This document shows, piece after piece, positions 46,273 through 53,709 of a DNA stretch of 64,000 bases. The DNA is from Streptomyces showdoensis (GTDB taxonomy: Bacteria; Actinomycetota; Actinomycetes; Streptomycetales; Streptomycetaceae). The DNA lies in the NCBI RefSeq assembly GCF_039535475.1, contig NZ_BAAAXG010000021.1:1-64000 (forward strand). Direction: 5' to 3'. Within the stretch, counting starts at the first letter, position 1, and every line of letters begins with the position of its first letter. Under the pieces are notes generated by a model. It did no database searches. It saw nothing but the letters and a program-made list of their open reading frames with translations, and was not told the origin of the DNA. Both the position numbers and the translations under genes were made by a program.

Positions 46273-47004
46273 ATGCGAGGCATCGATGAACTGGTCAATG
46301 TGGAAGATCCGGCGTGGCCGGAGCTGCAGGGGGCTCTCAGGGCGAGCTCCGTGCCGGTCCACGTGCTGCCCGGAGACCCCAGTGAGAGCCGCCGGTGCCT
46401 TCTGCAGATGCAGGTCACCGCACGATCGGCGCTGGGCGCATTGGCCTTGCACACCGGCGGATTGCTCGTGGACAACGGGTGGCTGCGAGTGTTCGGCGGG
46501 GGTTCGGGTTCGGTCGAGGGTGGGCGGCTTCCGAGTCTGGCGCAGGTCAACCGCTTCCCCACGGACTTCGATCCCAATTGGCATCCTGCGACAGGCCTTG
46601 TCGTCGGCCACGACATCGTCGGAGGGGTCTTCGCGTTGAACGGTGGCGATCCTGCGGCCGCGGGCCGCCCCGGGGCACCTGGACAGATGACGTACTTCGC
46701 TCCCGACACTCTGGAGTGGGAGGCGATGGAGATGGGCCACTCCGGGTGGGTCTCCTGGCTGCTCTCGGGCAGGCTGGAGACCTTCTATGACGGAACGCGC
46801 TGGCCCGGCTGGCGCGAGGAGGCCGAAGCCCTGGCTTTCGAGCAGGGCCTGTCCGTGTATCCGTTCCTGTGGTCCGAGGAAGCTCACGCCGATCTCGCAG
46901 CCACGAGTCGGCGACCTGTGCCGATGCGCGAGGTGCTGGGAGTCGCAGCGGACTTCGCCCGCCAGATGGGGCCGTCCGATCCGGGGTTCCTGGGCGACCT
47001 GTGA
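46273..47004 (+). CDS. DUF2625 family protein
   Basis: This 243-residue soluble protein matches DUF2625 in style: MRGIDELVNVEDPAWPELQG, ARSALGALALHTGGLLVDNG, WLRVFGGGSG, then PTDFDPNWHPATGLVVGHDI and VGGVFALNGGD, followed by FAPDTLEWEAMEMGHSGWVS. The family consists of single-domain proteins of unknown role. The ATG has GAAGGTG about 14 bases upstream. It appears complete. Confidence 0.88.
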   Translation: MRGIDELVNVEDPAWPELQGALRASSVPVHVLPGDPSESRRCLLQMQVTARSALGALALHTGGLLVDNGWLRVFGGGSGSVEGGRLPSLAQVNRFPTDFDPNWHPATGLVVGHDIVGGVFALNGGDPAAAGRPGAPGQMTYFAPDTLEWEAMEMGHSGWVSWLLSGRLETFYDGTRWPGWREEAEALAFEQGLSVYPFLWSEEAHADLAATSRRPVPMREVLGVAADFARQMGPSDPGFLGDL

Positions 47005-47206
47005 CTGGCTTCGCCGACCGTCCTGGTGCGTCAGCTTAGGCCCGGAGCTGGTCAACTCGGCCGATGTTGTGCGGGCGCGATGGGGCGGCGATCACCCCAC
47101 GGCTTGACGGCTTAACTGCATGAGGTGTCTTTGTACGCGTAGCCGTGCAAGGAGGTCTTCTCTCTCCAGGCCGGGGCGCGGCCGGCGGGGACCTCCACCG
47201 CCGGCC

Positions 47207-47443
47207 CTACGGCCGCGAGACGCTCTCGCGCAGGGCCCGCAGCCGCTCGATCGTCCCGTCCACGCCCCACACGGCGACCCCGCGCGCGGCGGTCGACAGG
47301 GCGAGGACGGTGGTCTCCTCGTCGTACGACAACCGCCGCCACGCCGCGTCGTCTGCCCGACTGCACCGAGTGCCGCCGCGAGGTCCAGCTCCGCGGTGAA
47401 CGGCCCTGACGGTGGCCGCTTGCCCGGCCGGGCAAGCGGCCAC
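47207..47443 (-). pseudogene. Hypothetical protein C-terminal fragment
   Basis: The reverse strand reads WRRLSYDEETTVLALSTAAR, then GVAVWGVDGTIERLRALRES and ends VSRP at 47207. The upstream text changes frame near 47340 (FTAELDLAAALGAVGQTT in another frame), so the gene has lost its start by frameshift or deletion. It lies directly after module B. Confidence 0.45.
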
Positions 47444-47449
47444 CGGGGG

Positions 47450-47734
47450 TCAGCGTGTCCGGGTGGTCCGCCGCCGGGCTGTCTTCGGCGCGGTCCAGCG
47501 CACTGCGCCGAAGACGACCGCGGCGGCCAGGAGCCCGTACGCGGGGTGAAGGAAGGACAGCAGGATGCCGGCGCCCAGGCCATGGAAAGCAGCCCAAACG
47601 TTGGGGTGCTTGAGGATCAGCCGGTCGGTGGCCTGCCGGTCACGGCGGGCGCGCTGGTAGGCCAGGAGGGCGAAGTAGCCCGCCCAGCAGATCAGCAAGA
47701 CCGCGTACAGGCCGTCGCTGGGGTTCCAGCGCAT
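47450..47734 (-). CDS. Small membrane protein (module B, second gene), 94 aa
   Basis: The product has three hydrophobic stretches (LYAVLLICWAGYFALLAY, AAFHGLGAGILLSFLHPA, YGLLAAAVVFGAVRW) and a basic tail. It starts 19 bp after the secreted-peptide gene on the same strand, as in module A. It is not obviously similar in sequence to the module A membrane protein but matches it in place and size. A protective role is inference. Confidence 0.72.
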   Translation of the reverse strand: MRWNPSDGLYAVLLICWAGYFALLAYQRARRDRQATDRLILKHPNVWAAFHGLGAGILLSFLHPAYGLLAAAVVFGAVRWTAPKTARRRTTRTR

Positions 47735-47753
47735 CGGACATACCCCCTGGTGA

Positions 47754-48224
47754 TCAGTAGCATCCCTTGGCGGCGCGCTTCTGGCGTTCCGGCTTCAGCG
47801 TCGGGCCGATGATCTTCAGCTTCACGCAGTTGCCCTCCTCGTAGTACCGGCCCGCCGCGATCGCGATGCCGCCGGCCTGGGCCGCGATCGGCATGCAGAT
47901 ACCGCCGGCGGCCGAGCACACAGCCGCCCCGAGAGCGACGATGTACCCCGCGTCCCGGGCGTTACGTGTCTCGTTGCGGTTCAGATACAGCGTCCCGGTC
48001 ACGATCCCCCAGTTGAACTCCCAGTACGGAGTGATCTGAGGCGTCCCGCCAGGACCCGGAGCGGGCCCGGACGCCTCCCACAGCGCCCCCTCAGGCAGTG
48101 CCCCCGGAGCAGACGAGGCCGGGGAGCCGGCGTCGGCCAACGCTGCCGGGGCAGCCCCCAGCAGGAGCGCCCCCGCAGTGGCCGCAGAGACCGCTGCGCA
48201 GAGGATGCGTCGGATTCGGTTCAT
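47754..48224 (-). CDS. Secreted peptide with hydrophobic Gly/Ala hairpin (module B, first gene)
   Basis: ATG 48224 follows GGAGCTC and gives 156 residues. The signal peptide (RRILCAAVSAATAGALLLGA, cut near ALA-DA) is followed by a Pro/Gly-rich spacer, then ITPYWEFNWGIVTGTLYLNR and ETRNARDAGYIVALGAAVCS, a Gly/Ala hairpin with three Cys. The end is KRAAKGCY. The plan (export signal, hydrophobic Gly/Ala region, C-terminal Cys-Tyr, adjacent membrane gene) is the same as in module A, though overall identity is low. The family is not recognised. Confidence 0.78.
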   Translation of the reverse strand: MNRIRRILCAAVSAATAGALLLGAAPAALADAGSPASSAPGALPEGALWEASGPAPGPGGTPQITPYWEFNWGIVTGTLYLNRNETRNARDAGYIVALGAAVCSAAGGICMPIAAQAGGIAIAAGRYYEEGNCVKLKIIGPTLKPERQKRAAKGCY

Positions 48225-48334
48225 GTCTGGAGCTCCTCGTCGTAGGCGAAACGGACAGGTCGCGACCCGTACCCGTAGTGACGGCCCGTCAGCAACCTCG
48301 CTCCAGAACAAGATCATGTGAGGTTCGGTCGTGA

Positions 48335-48766
48335 TGTCACTGGGATGTTCGGCGTTCTACGTCACTGACGTGTAGACGTGTTCGTGCTGTTCAAGGGCTG
48401 CTAGATCGGTTGATCATGGTGGCAGTTCTCCGAGCGTTGCAGTGACGTGAAGCCGTATCGGCTGGTGTCACGTTCGCCGAACCTCCTTTGTGATTACGGC
48501 CTTGTCGCTTGGGGGGCTTCTTCCGCTGGAGATGGGCGCCTTCGGGCTGTGGACTGCGCTTGCGGTTCCTTGCTCCGCCCGGCGTGCTTTACGTAGCGCG
48601 TGCGGCGAGGGGGTGGGAGTGAAACGGATGGGTGTCACCCGTCGTGGTGATCGGCCGGGTGGTTGCCTGTGGTGCCGGATCTAGTCTCACGTCAGGCACA
48701 TCTTTCGCTCGGTCGCCTGGCTGGACTTCGCTATCTTGCAACGCCGTTAACTGCTGGAGGCTGTAC
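48335..48766 (+). other. Non-coding region before the transposition operon, possible element end
   Basis: TGTCAC occurs at 48335, 48466 and near 48632, and a TGTCACGTTCGCCGAACC-type stretch at 48466 contains an internal GTTCG-CCGAAC dyad. Tn7- and Mu-like elements begin with TG and have several transposase sites within a few hundred bases, so this is a plausible left end. No matching right end was found by eye. Confidence 0.35.
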
Positions 48767-48820
48767 GTGATCACCATGCCGTTATCCGCCCGCCCGCTTT
48801 ACGGCTGCCGGCACCGGTGA
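48767..48820 (+). CDS. Leader peptide ORF overlapping the transposase start
   Basis: GTG 48767 follows GGAGG at six bases, the only good ribosome binding site upstream of the transposase. The 17-residue product is VITMPLSARPLYGCRHR. Its TGA overlaps GTG 48817 of the transposase gene in a GTGA junction, which would couple translation. The transposase GTG itself has no ribosome binding site, which supports the coupling. The peptide may have no function of its own. Confidence 0.45.
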   Translation: MITMPLSARPLYGCRHR

Positions 48821-50409
48821 CGAGAGGGGATGTCGCCCCGGAGGCTGCGGAGGCGGGCTTGGGGCGGCATCGGGACGAGTTGCGGCCCGCTGCGGTGGCC
48901 CGGTTGCTGCAGCTGCGTGGGGCGGGGGAGCTGAGGACGGCGCATGTACGGCTGGTCGCCGAGTCAGTGGACGTCAGCGTGCGGCAGGTGTGGCGCTGGC
49001 TGGCCCGCGCGGAGGAGACGGGTAGCACGGAGAAGCCGGAGCGCAGGCGGTTCCGTATCACTGAGGAGATCATCGAAGTCCTCGCCGACCACCAGGGCAA
49101 TGTGAAACGCGCTCACGAGTACCTGGTGCGCGTGGCCGAGGCGGCGGGGGAGAAGCCGGTCGGTCTGACCACGCTGCACGACGCGATCGCCCGTGACCTG
49201 GACCCTGGTTTCATGGCGGGTCTGCGGGAGGGGATTCCGGCCGCCCGCGGCTTCGACCCCGCCTTCCATCGCCCGGCGGTGGCCCGGAACCAGGTGTGGG
49301 AGGGGGATCACAAGCAGGCTCCGCTCGTCGTGATGATGCCCGACAAGAAGCTGTCGAAGGTGTGGGTGACCTGGTTCGAGGACCGCGGTACCAGCTATGT
49401 GATGGGCTGGGCGGTCACCGCCGGCAGTGCGCACCGCGGCTCGGTCCTGGCGGCGGTGCGGGCTTCGGTCCTGCGGGAGGATCCTTACGGGCCGGCCGGG
49501 GGACTGCCGCACCTGGTACGGGTCGACGGCGGTGCCGACTTCCTGTCCAAGACAGTCCGGCGGGCCTTCGGCCTGCTCGGTGTCCCTGCACACCGGGTGC
49601 GCAGCGCCCGCCACAAGGGCGGTGTCGAGCGGCTGAACCGAACCGGCGTGACCCGCTTCTTCGCCGACCTGCCCCGCTACACCAAGGCGCCCCTGCTCGA
49701 TCACCGCCGCCGTGTCGGCGAGACGGACCCGCCGTTGACCTTCGAGGCATTCGTGGAGCTCCTGGGGGAGTGGGTCACCGAGCACAACACCCAGCACGTG
49801 GTGAAGCGCACCGGGCTGACGCCGCTGGAGGCGTGGCTGGCCGACCCGACCGAGATCCGTCCCGAGCCCACCCCGGCCGAGCTGCGCGCGTTCATGCTGG
49901 AGAGTGATCACCGGCTTCGGAAGATCACCAGCCACGGGGTGGAGTTCGCGGGCCGCTGCTACATGCCGGAAAACGGTGTGGGCCGCATCGGGGTCGAGGT
50001 ACGGGTGCGGTGGATGCCGCACCACAGCCACGAGATCGACCTGTACACCTTCCGCGGGGACCGCTACCTGGGCCGGGCGTTCCTCAGTGACGAGGCCACG
50101 AAGGAGCTGCGCGCCAAGGTCCTTGCCGACCGCCGGGAGCACAGCGCTGAGCTGCGCCGGGCCCTCAAGCGCTCCGGTGAGCGCAGGCACGACCGTTATC
50201 TGCCGGCTACCGAACCCCAACTGCCTGTCTCTGCGACCCGCATGACCAAGGAAGAGGCGCTCGCCGAACTCGCGGGCCCCAGCCGGTCAGCGCCTGCCGC
50301 GCCTCGCCGGCGCGTGGAGCCGTATCAGCCTTTGACGCCCGTCCCAGCCGGCTGGGTGCGCCCCGGCCAGGCCACTGCCCCCGCCGATCCGTCTTCGGAG
50401 GACGCATGA
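48817..50409 (+). CDS. tniA: Mu/TniA-type DDE transposase
   Basis: This 530-residue DDE transposase of the Mu/TnsB/TniA group cuts and joins element ends. An N-terminal helix-turn-helix part (VSVRQVWRWLARAEETGS) is followed by the integrase core. There D164 (VWEGDHKQAP), D237 (LVRVDGGADF) and E271 (RHKGGVERLNRT, spacing 34) form the DDE triad. The Mu C-terminal beta-barrel follows (FAGRCYMPENGVGRIGVEVR). The stop overlaps the ATG of the next gene (ATGA). The combination with one or more AAA partners places it with Tn5053, Tn552 and Tn7-like systems. No TnsA-like nuclease is present. Confidence 0.9.
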   Translation: MTRGDVAPEAAEAGLGRHRDELRPAAVARLLQLRGAGELRTAHVRLVAESVDVSVRQVWRWLARAEETGSTEKPERRRFRITEEIIEVLADHQGNVKRAHEYLVRVAEAAGEKPVGLTTLHDAIARDLDPGFMAGLREGIPAARGFDPAFHRPAVARNQVWEGDHKQAPLVVMMPDKKLSKVWVTWFEDRGTSYVMGWAVTAGSAHRGSVLAAVRASVLREDPYGPAGGLPHLVRVDGGADFLSKTVRRAFGLLGVPAHRVRSARHKGGVERLNRTGVTRFFADLPRYTKAPLLDHRRRVGETDPPLTFEAFVELLGEWVTEHNTQHVVKRTGLTPLEAWLADPTEIRPEPTPAELRAFMLESDHRLRKITSHGVEFAGRCYMPENGVGRIGVEVRVRWMPHHSHEIDLYTFRGDRYLGRAFLSDEATKELRAKVLADRREHSAELRRALKRSGERRHDRYLPATEPQLPVSATRMTKEEALAELAGPSRSAPAAPRRRVEPYQPLTPVPAGWVRPGQATAPADPSSEDA

Positions 50410-51203
50410 CCACCACCGCCGCCACTTCTGCCGCGCCGCCCGAGTCGGGGCCGCCGCGCCGTCCGGATCTGCGCCCGCAGTTCTTCCTCGGCCTTAAGGA
50501 CTCCTCACTGGTCGCCACCGACACGCTGCTGCAGATCAAGGACACCGTCGTCGACACCGTCGAATCGCGGGCCATGTCGGTGATCTACGGCGACGCGGGG
50601 CTGGGGAAGAGTTTCGGCACCCGGGCCACGATCCAGGAGATGAACCCAGATCTGATCCTCCCGCTGGACTTCGCTCGTTCCCGCCCGGGGCCGAAGGACC
50701 TGCGCGAGGAACTGTTCCACCAGATGAATCTGTCCTGCAAGATGCCGGGGACGCCGACCGCGTTCGACAAGCTGCTGCGCGAGACGCTGCCCCGGCGCCC
50801 GTATGTGATCGTGTGTGACGAGGCCCAGCAGTACCGGCGGGAGAACTTCGAGTTCCTGCGCAAGCTGTGGGACACCTGCGATCCCAAGCCTGCCATCGTC
50901 TTCGTCGGAGGCCGAGAGGCGTACGAGACGCTGCAGAGCGACCCGGCGCTGGCCTCGCGGATCTATATCCGCCTGGAGATTCCGGCGATGAGGGAGGACG
51001 AGGTCCTCAAGGTCGTGCCCGACTCCCACCCGGTATGGAAAGGCGTACAGGAGGCGTTGCTGAAGCGGGTCGACACCCAGTACGCGCTCGGGTCCTTCCG
51101 TGAGTGGGCGAAGGTCACCAAGCACGTGATCAAAGGCATGGAGCACTTCAAGGCCGACAACGTCGACGACCGCATCGTGGACTGGGCCCTGAACCGTTGC
51201 TGA
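50406..51203 (+). CDS. tniB: AAA ATPase, TniB/TnsC/MuB-like transposition regulator
   Basis: This 265-residue AAA ATPase would bind target DNA and activate the transposase. Walker A is GDAGLGKS (residues 62-69), Walker B VIVCDEA (134-140) and a sensor segment KPAIVFVGGREAYETL follows. An N-terminal 50-residue arm precedes the domain. The ATG overlaps the transposase stop by four bases, so expression is coupled. The C-terminal helical lid (FREWAKVTKHVIKGMEHFKA) is the place where a partner would bind. Confidence 0.88.
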   Translation: MTTTAATSAAPPESGPPRRPDLRPQFFLGLKDSSLVATDTLLQIKDTVVDTVESRAMSVIYGDAGLGKSFGTRATIQEMNPDLILPLDFARSRPGPKDLREELFHQMNLSCKMPGTPTAFDKLLRETLPRRPYVIVCDEAQQYRRENFEFLRKLWDTCDPKPAIVFVGGREAYETLQSDPALASRIYIRLEIPAMREDEVLKVVPDSHPVWKGVQEALLKRVDTQYALGSFREWAKVTKHVIKGMEHFKADNVDDRIVDWALNRC

Positions 51204-52015
51204 CCACTGCGCTGGCTGTTCAGAGTGCCGCCGCTGCGCCGGACCTCTTCGATGCGATGGGACACGCTGCCCCGACAGGTCTGCACTTCCTTGGCACCCC
51301 AGGTCTGCGCACGTTGCTCACCCCGGGCCTGCTTGCCGTGGGCGATGCGCTCGCCGACGCCTACGCCAAGGGCCGGTTCGTGTGCGTGCTGGGACAGGCC
51401 GGGGTCGGCAAGACCTTCGCCGTCCACACTGCCGCACGCCGCCTCGGCGAGCTGCTGCCCCTGGACCTTCGTGCTCAGCCGTCACCGGCAGACCTGCGTG
51501 ACGCCCTCCACGAGGCACTGAGGCTCCCCGGCCAGGCGCCTGCCGACCCCGCCCCTGCCGACACGCTGATCCGCCGCGCCCTCGCGCAGGGGCCGCGGAT
51601 TGTCGTGGTCGAGGACGCCCACCGGCTGTCACCGTCGTGCTGGGAGTATCTGCGATTCCTGCACGACGAGCTCTCCCAGGGGCTGTGCGTGGTCCTGACC
51701 GCCCCGGCGTGCGGCGAACGCTTCCTGCGTGCCCAGCGGATGCTCGCCACCCGCACGACGAGCTGGCTCTGTGTGCAGCCGCTCACCCGCGACCGCATTC
51801 CGCAGGCGGTTCCCGCCTTGCATGCGCTGTGGCAGGGCGTCGCGCCCGGTGACCTCGACGCACTCGACGCCCGATGTGCCGGCGGCGTGCTGCGCCGGTG
51901 GGCTGTGCTGACCCGGCACACCCAGCGGGCGATGGCCGCCCACGGGGCGAAGAAGCCAGACCGGGTCATGCTGCAGGCTGTGGCCGACCGAGCCGACGGC
52001 GGACGGCGCCCGTGA
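51197..52015 (+). CDS. Second AAA ATPase of the transposition operon
   Basis: The product is distinct from the first ATPase. Walker A is GQAGVGKT (about residues 66-73 from the TTG at 51197) and Walker B RIVVVEDAH (134-142), followed by SPSCWEYLRFLHDELSQGLC. The start is set at TTG 51197, overlapping the previous stop; other starts are possible. The N-terminal 55 residues are helical and unmatched. Having two AAA proteins in one transposition operon is unusual. One could be a MuB-like target selector and the other a TnsC-like switch, which is inference. The stop overlaps the next GTG (GTGA). Confidence 0.85.
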   Translation: MLTTALAVQSAAAAPDLFDAMGHAAPTGLHFLGTPGLRTLLTPGLLAVGDALADAYAKGRFVCVLGQAGVGKTFAVHTAARRLGELLPLDLRAQPSPADLRDALHEALRLPGQAPADPAPADTLIRRALAQGPRIVVVEDAHRLSPSCWEYLRFLHDELSQGLCVVLTAPACGERFLRAQRMLATRTTSWLCVQPLTRDRIPQAVPALHALWQGVAPGDLDALDARCAGGVLRRWAVLTRHTQRAMAAHGAKKPDRVMLQAVADRADGGRRP

Positions 52016-53448
52016 CCGCACCCAAGTTCAGCAGCATCGCCCGGACGAGGGCGGAAAGCCGGCCGATGCCGGCGACTTCTGTGAAGCGGCCGGTCCGACT
52101 CCTCCTGGACACCGACGACGACCACGCGGTCGACCGGTCCGCCCACCAGTGGGCGGACCCCGCCCGCCGACGCATCACCGTCGAACCCACCCCGCACACC
52201 ACCAGCCCGGCCCACCTCGCACTGGACGTCTTGCGCGCCATGGGCCGTGAAGGGTACTTCCGCCCGGAGGCGGAGCGAATGTCCACCAACCCGGCCTGGC
52301 GCGCGGTGACCTGCTGGACCCTGACCACCGGCATACGCGACGTCATCGTGCTGCGTGCTCACCGCCTGAGTGCTGAACGCCTGCGCCGGCTGGCCGTCTG
52401 GGTGGCACAGACCGGCATCCGCCTCACGCTCCTGGCGCACACCCCGCAGCGGGATGGCGAGCGGAGCCTGCTCGAGCACCTCACAGCCGCCGGTCTCGAC
52501 CCCCAGGTGGCCGCACGCGGCACGACCTGTGTCCTCGACGCGATCGGCCCGGCCGCCGGCCGGCGCACCGGCTCCCCACCGCACGATCACACCTACCGGC
52601 TACCGCCGTTGCCGCACAGCCCGGTGCCCGTCTTCCGCGAGGACTGCCGGCGCCGCCTGAACCCAGCCGACTTCGCCCACACCGACGGCCAATACCGCGC
52701 CGGCTACGCAGCCGCCCGCACCTGGCTGGCCCGGACCCAGCCACCCCGCCCCGAGAACACCCCGACCACCAGCCGCCGCGACGAGCGCACCCCTTTCAGC
52801 CTCCAGCAGACAGAAGCCCTGAGGCTGTTCCTTGCCCGCCTGACCGTCTCAAGCCCCAGCCCCCAGCACACCCTGGCCCGCGTCCGAGGAGCCCAGGCAG
52901 GCTTCCTCTCCCGCTCCACTCTGCTCGACGTACCCCACGACCTCACCACCCGCACAGGCCCCGGCATCACCACCAAGCCCCTCACCCCGCAAACCGTGCA
53001 CACGATCACCACGCGCCTGCCCAACCCCCTGCGCGCCGCCGCGATCGCCGCCCTGCTGTTCACCGGCACAGACACCTCGCTGCTCTCCATGACCCAGACC
53101 GCAGGCATCGAACACGCCCACAGCACCTTGGCCATCGACCGCGACTCCCGCATCAACATCGGCGAACCACCCGGCCCCCGCCACATGTACGCCGTCCCAC
53201 CCCGCGCACGCCCCCTGCTGCAGACAGCCGTCGCATTCCGCCGCCGCACCCCGCGCACCTACGACCACCACGGCCTGTTCGCGAACTGTTTCGGCACCAC
53301 CCCACGCTTCGAGGCCCTCATCGCCGACGTCGGCCTCCCGATCCCCGCCCTGGCCCGCCACGCCGGGGACGATTGGCACACCGCCACCCACGCCTGGCAT
53401 CTGCACACCCCCGCGCCGCGCACTTCTGACTTCCCTGCGCCCTTTTGA
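52012..53448 (+). CDS. Unrecognised 478-aa protein of the transposition operon
   Basis: GTG 52012 overlaps the previous stop. The N-terminal half is a soluble domain with LALDVLRAMGREGYFRPEAE and AVWVAQTGIRLTLLAHTPQR. The second half starts after a Pro/Arg linker at about residue 255. The run PNPLRAAAIAALLFTGTDTS, then SLLSMTQTAGIEHAHSTLAI and YAVPPRARPLLQTAVAFRRR, resembles the core of tyrosine recombinases. However, the Arg in the TG-x-R box is Asp, and no H-x-x-R box or Tyr is seen. It would therefore be a catalytically dead DNA-binding relative, perhaps target choice in place of TniQ/TnsD. No zinc ribbon is visible. This role is inference. Confidence 0.7.
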   Translation: MTAPKFSSIARTRAESRPMPATSVKRPVRLLLDTDDDHAVDRSAHQWADPARRRITVEPTPHTTSPAHLALDVLRAMGREGYFRPEAERMSTNPAWRAVTCWTLTTGIRDVIVLRAHRLSAERLRRLAVWVAQTGIRLTLLAHTPQRDGERSLLEHLTAAGLDPQVAARGTTCVLDAIGPAAGRRTGSPPHDHTYRLPPLPHSPVPVFREDCRRRLNPADFAHTDGQYRAGYAAARTWLARTQPPRPENTPTTSRRDERTPFSLQQTEALRLFLARLTVSSPSPQHTLARVRGAQAGFLSRSTLLDVPHDLTTRTGPGITTKPLTPQTVHTITTRLPNPLRAAAIAALLFTGTDTSLLSMTQTAGIEHAHSTLAIDRDSRINIGEPPGPRHMYAVPPRARPLLQTAVAFRRRTPRTYDHHGLFANCFGTTPRFEALIADVGLPIPALARHAGDDWHTATHAWHLHTPAPRTSDFPAPF

Positions 53449-53675
53449 AAGTCCTCGGGTGACCGAGCCCCGACGCTCCGCCCGTCCACAACCGCAGTGT
53501 GTGCCTTCGTCAGTGGACTGCACAGGGCCCTCCGGCTTACCGGGCAACGTCGCAGCACCCGGGGTTCTCGCCGGGGGACCGCCGCTGACGGCGCTCGTCG
53601 GTCTGTGCTCGTTGTTGTGGTGCAGCCGGGACGGCGTGCCCGCCTGGGTCACCCGGAAGGGGGTAAAGCAAAGGC

Positions 53676-53700
53676 TAAATCTGTAGGTAAATCTGTTAGG
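53676..53700 (+). promoter_or_regulatory. Adjacent direct repeats at the tap promoter
   Basis: TAAATCTGTAGG (53676-53687) is followed directly by TAAATCTGTTAGG (53688-53700). The pair ends ten bases before the ATG of tap and is the only AT-rich stretch of the 260-bp spacer. It may be the operator or -10 region, possibly bound by the helix-turn-helix of Tap or Tpg. Confidence 0.5.
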
Positions 53701-53709
53701 TTCTGGGGT

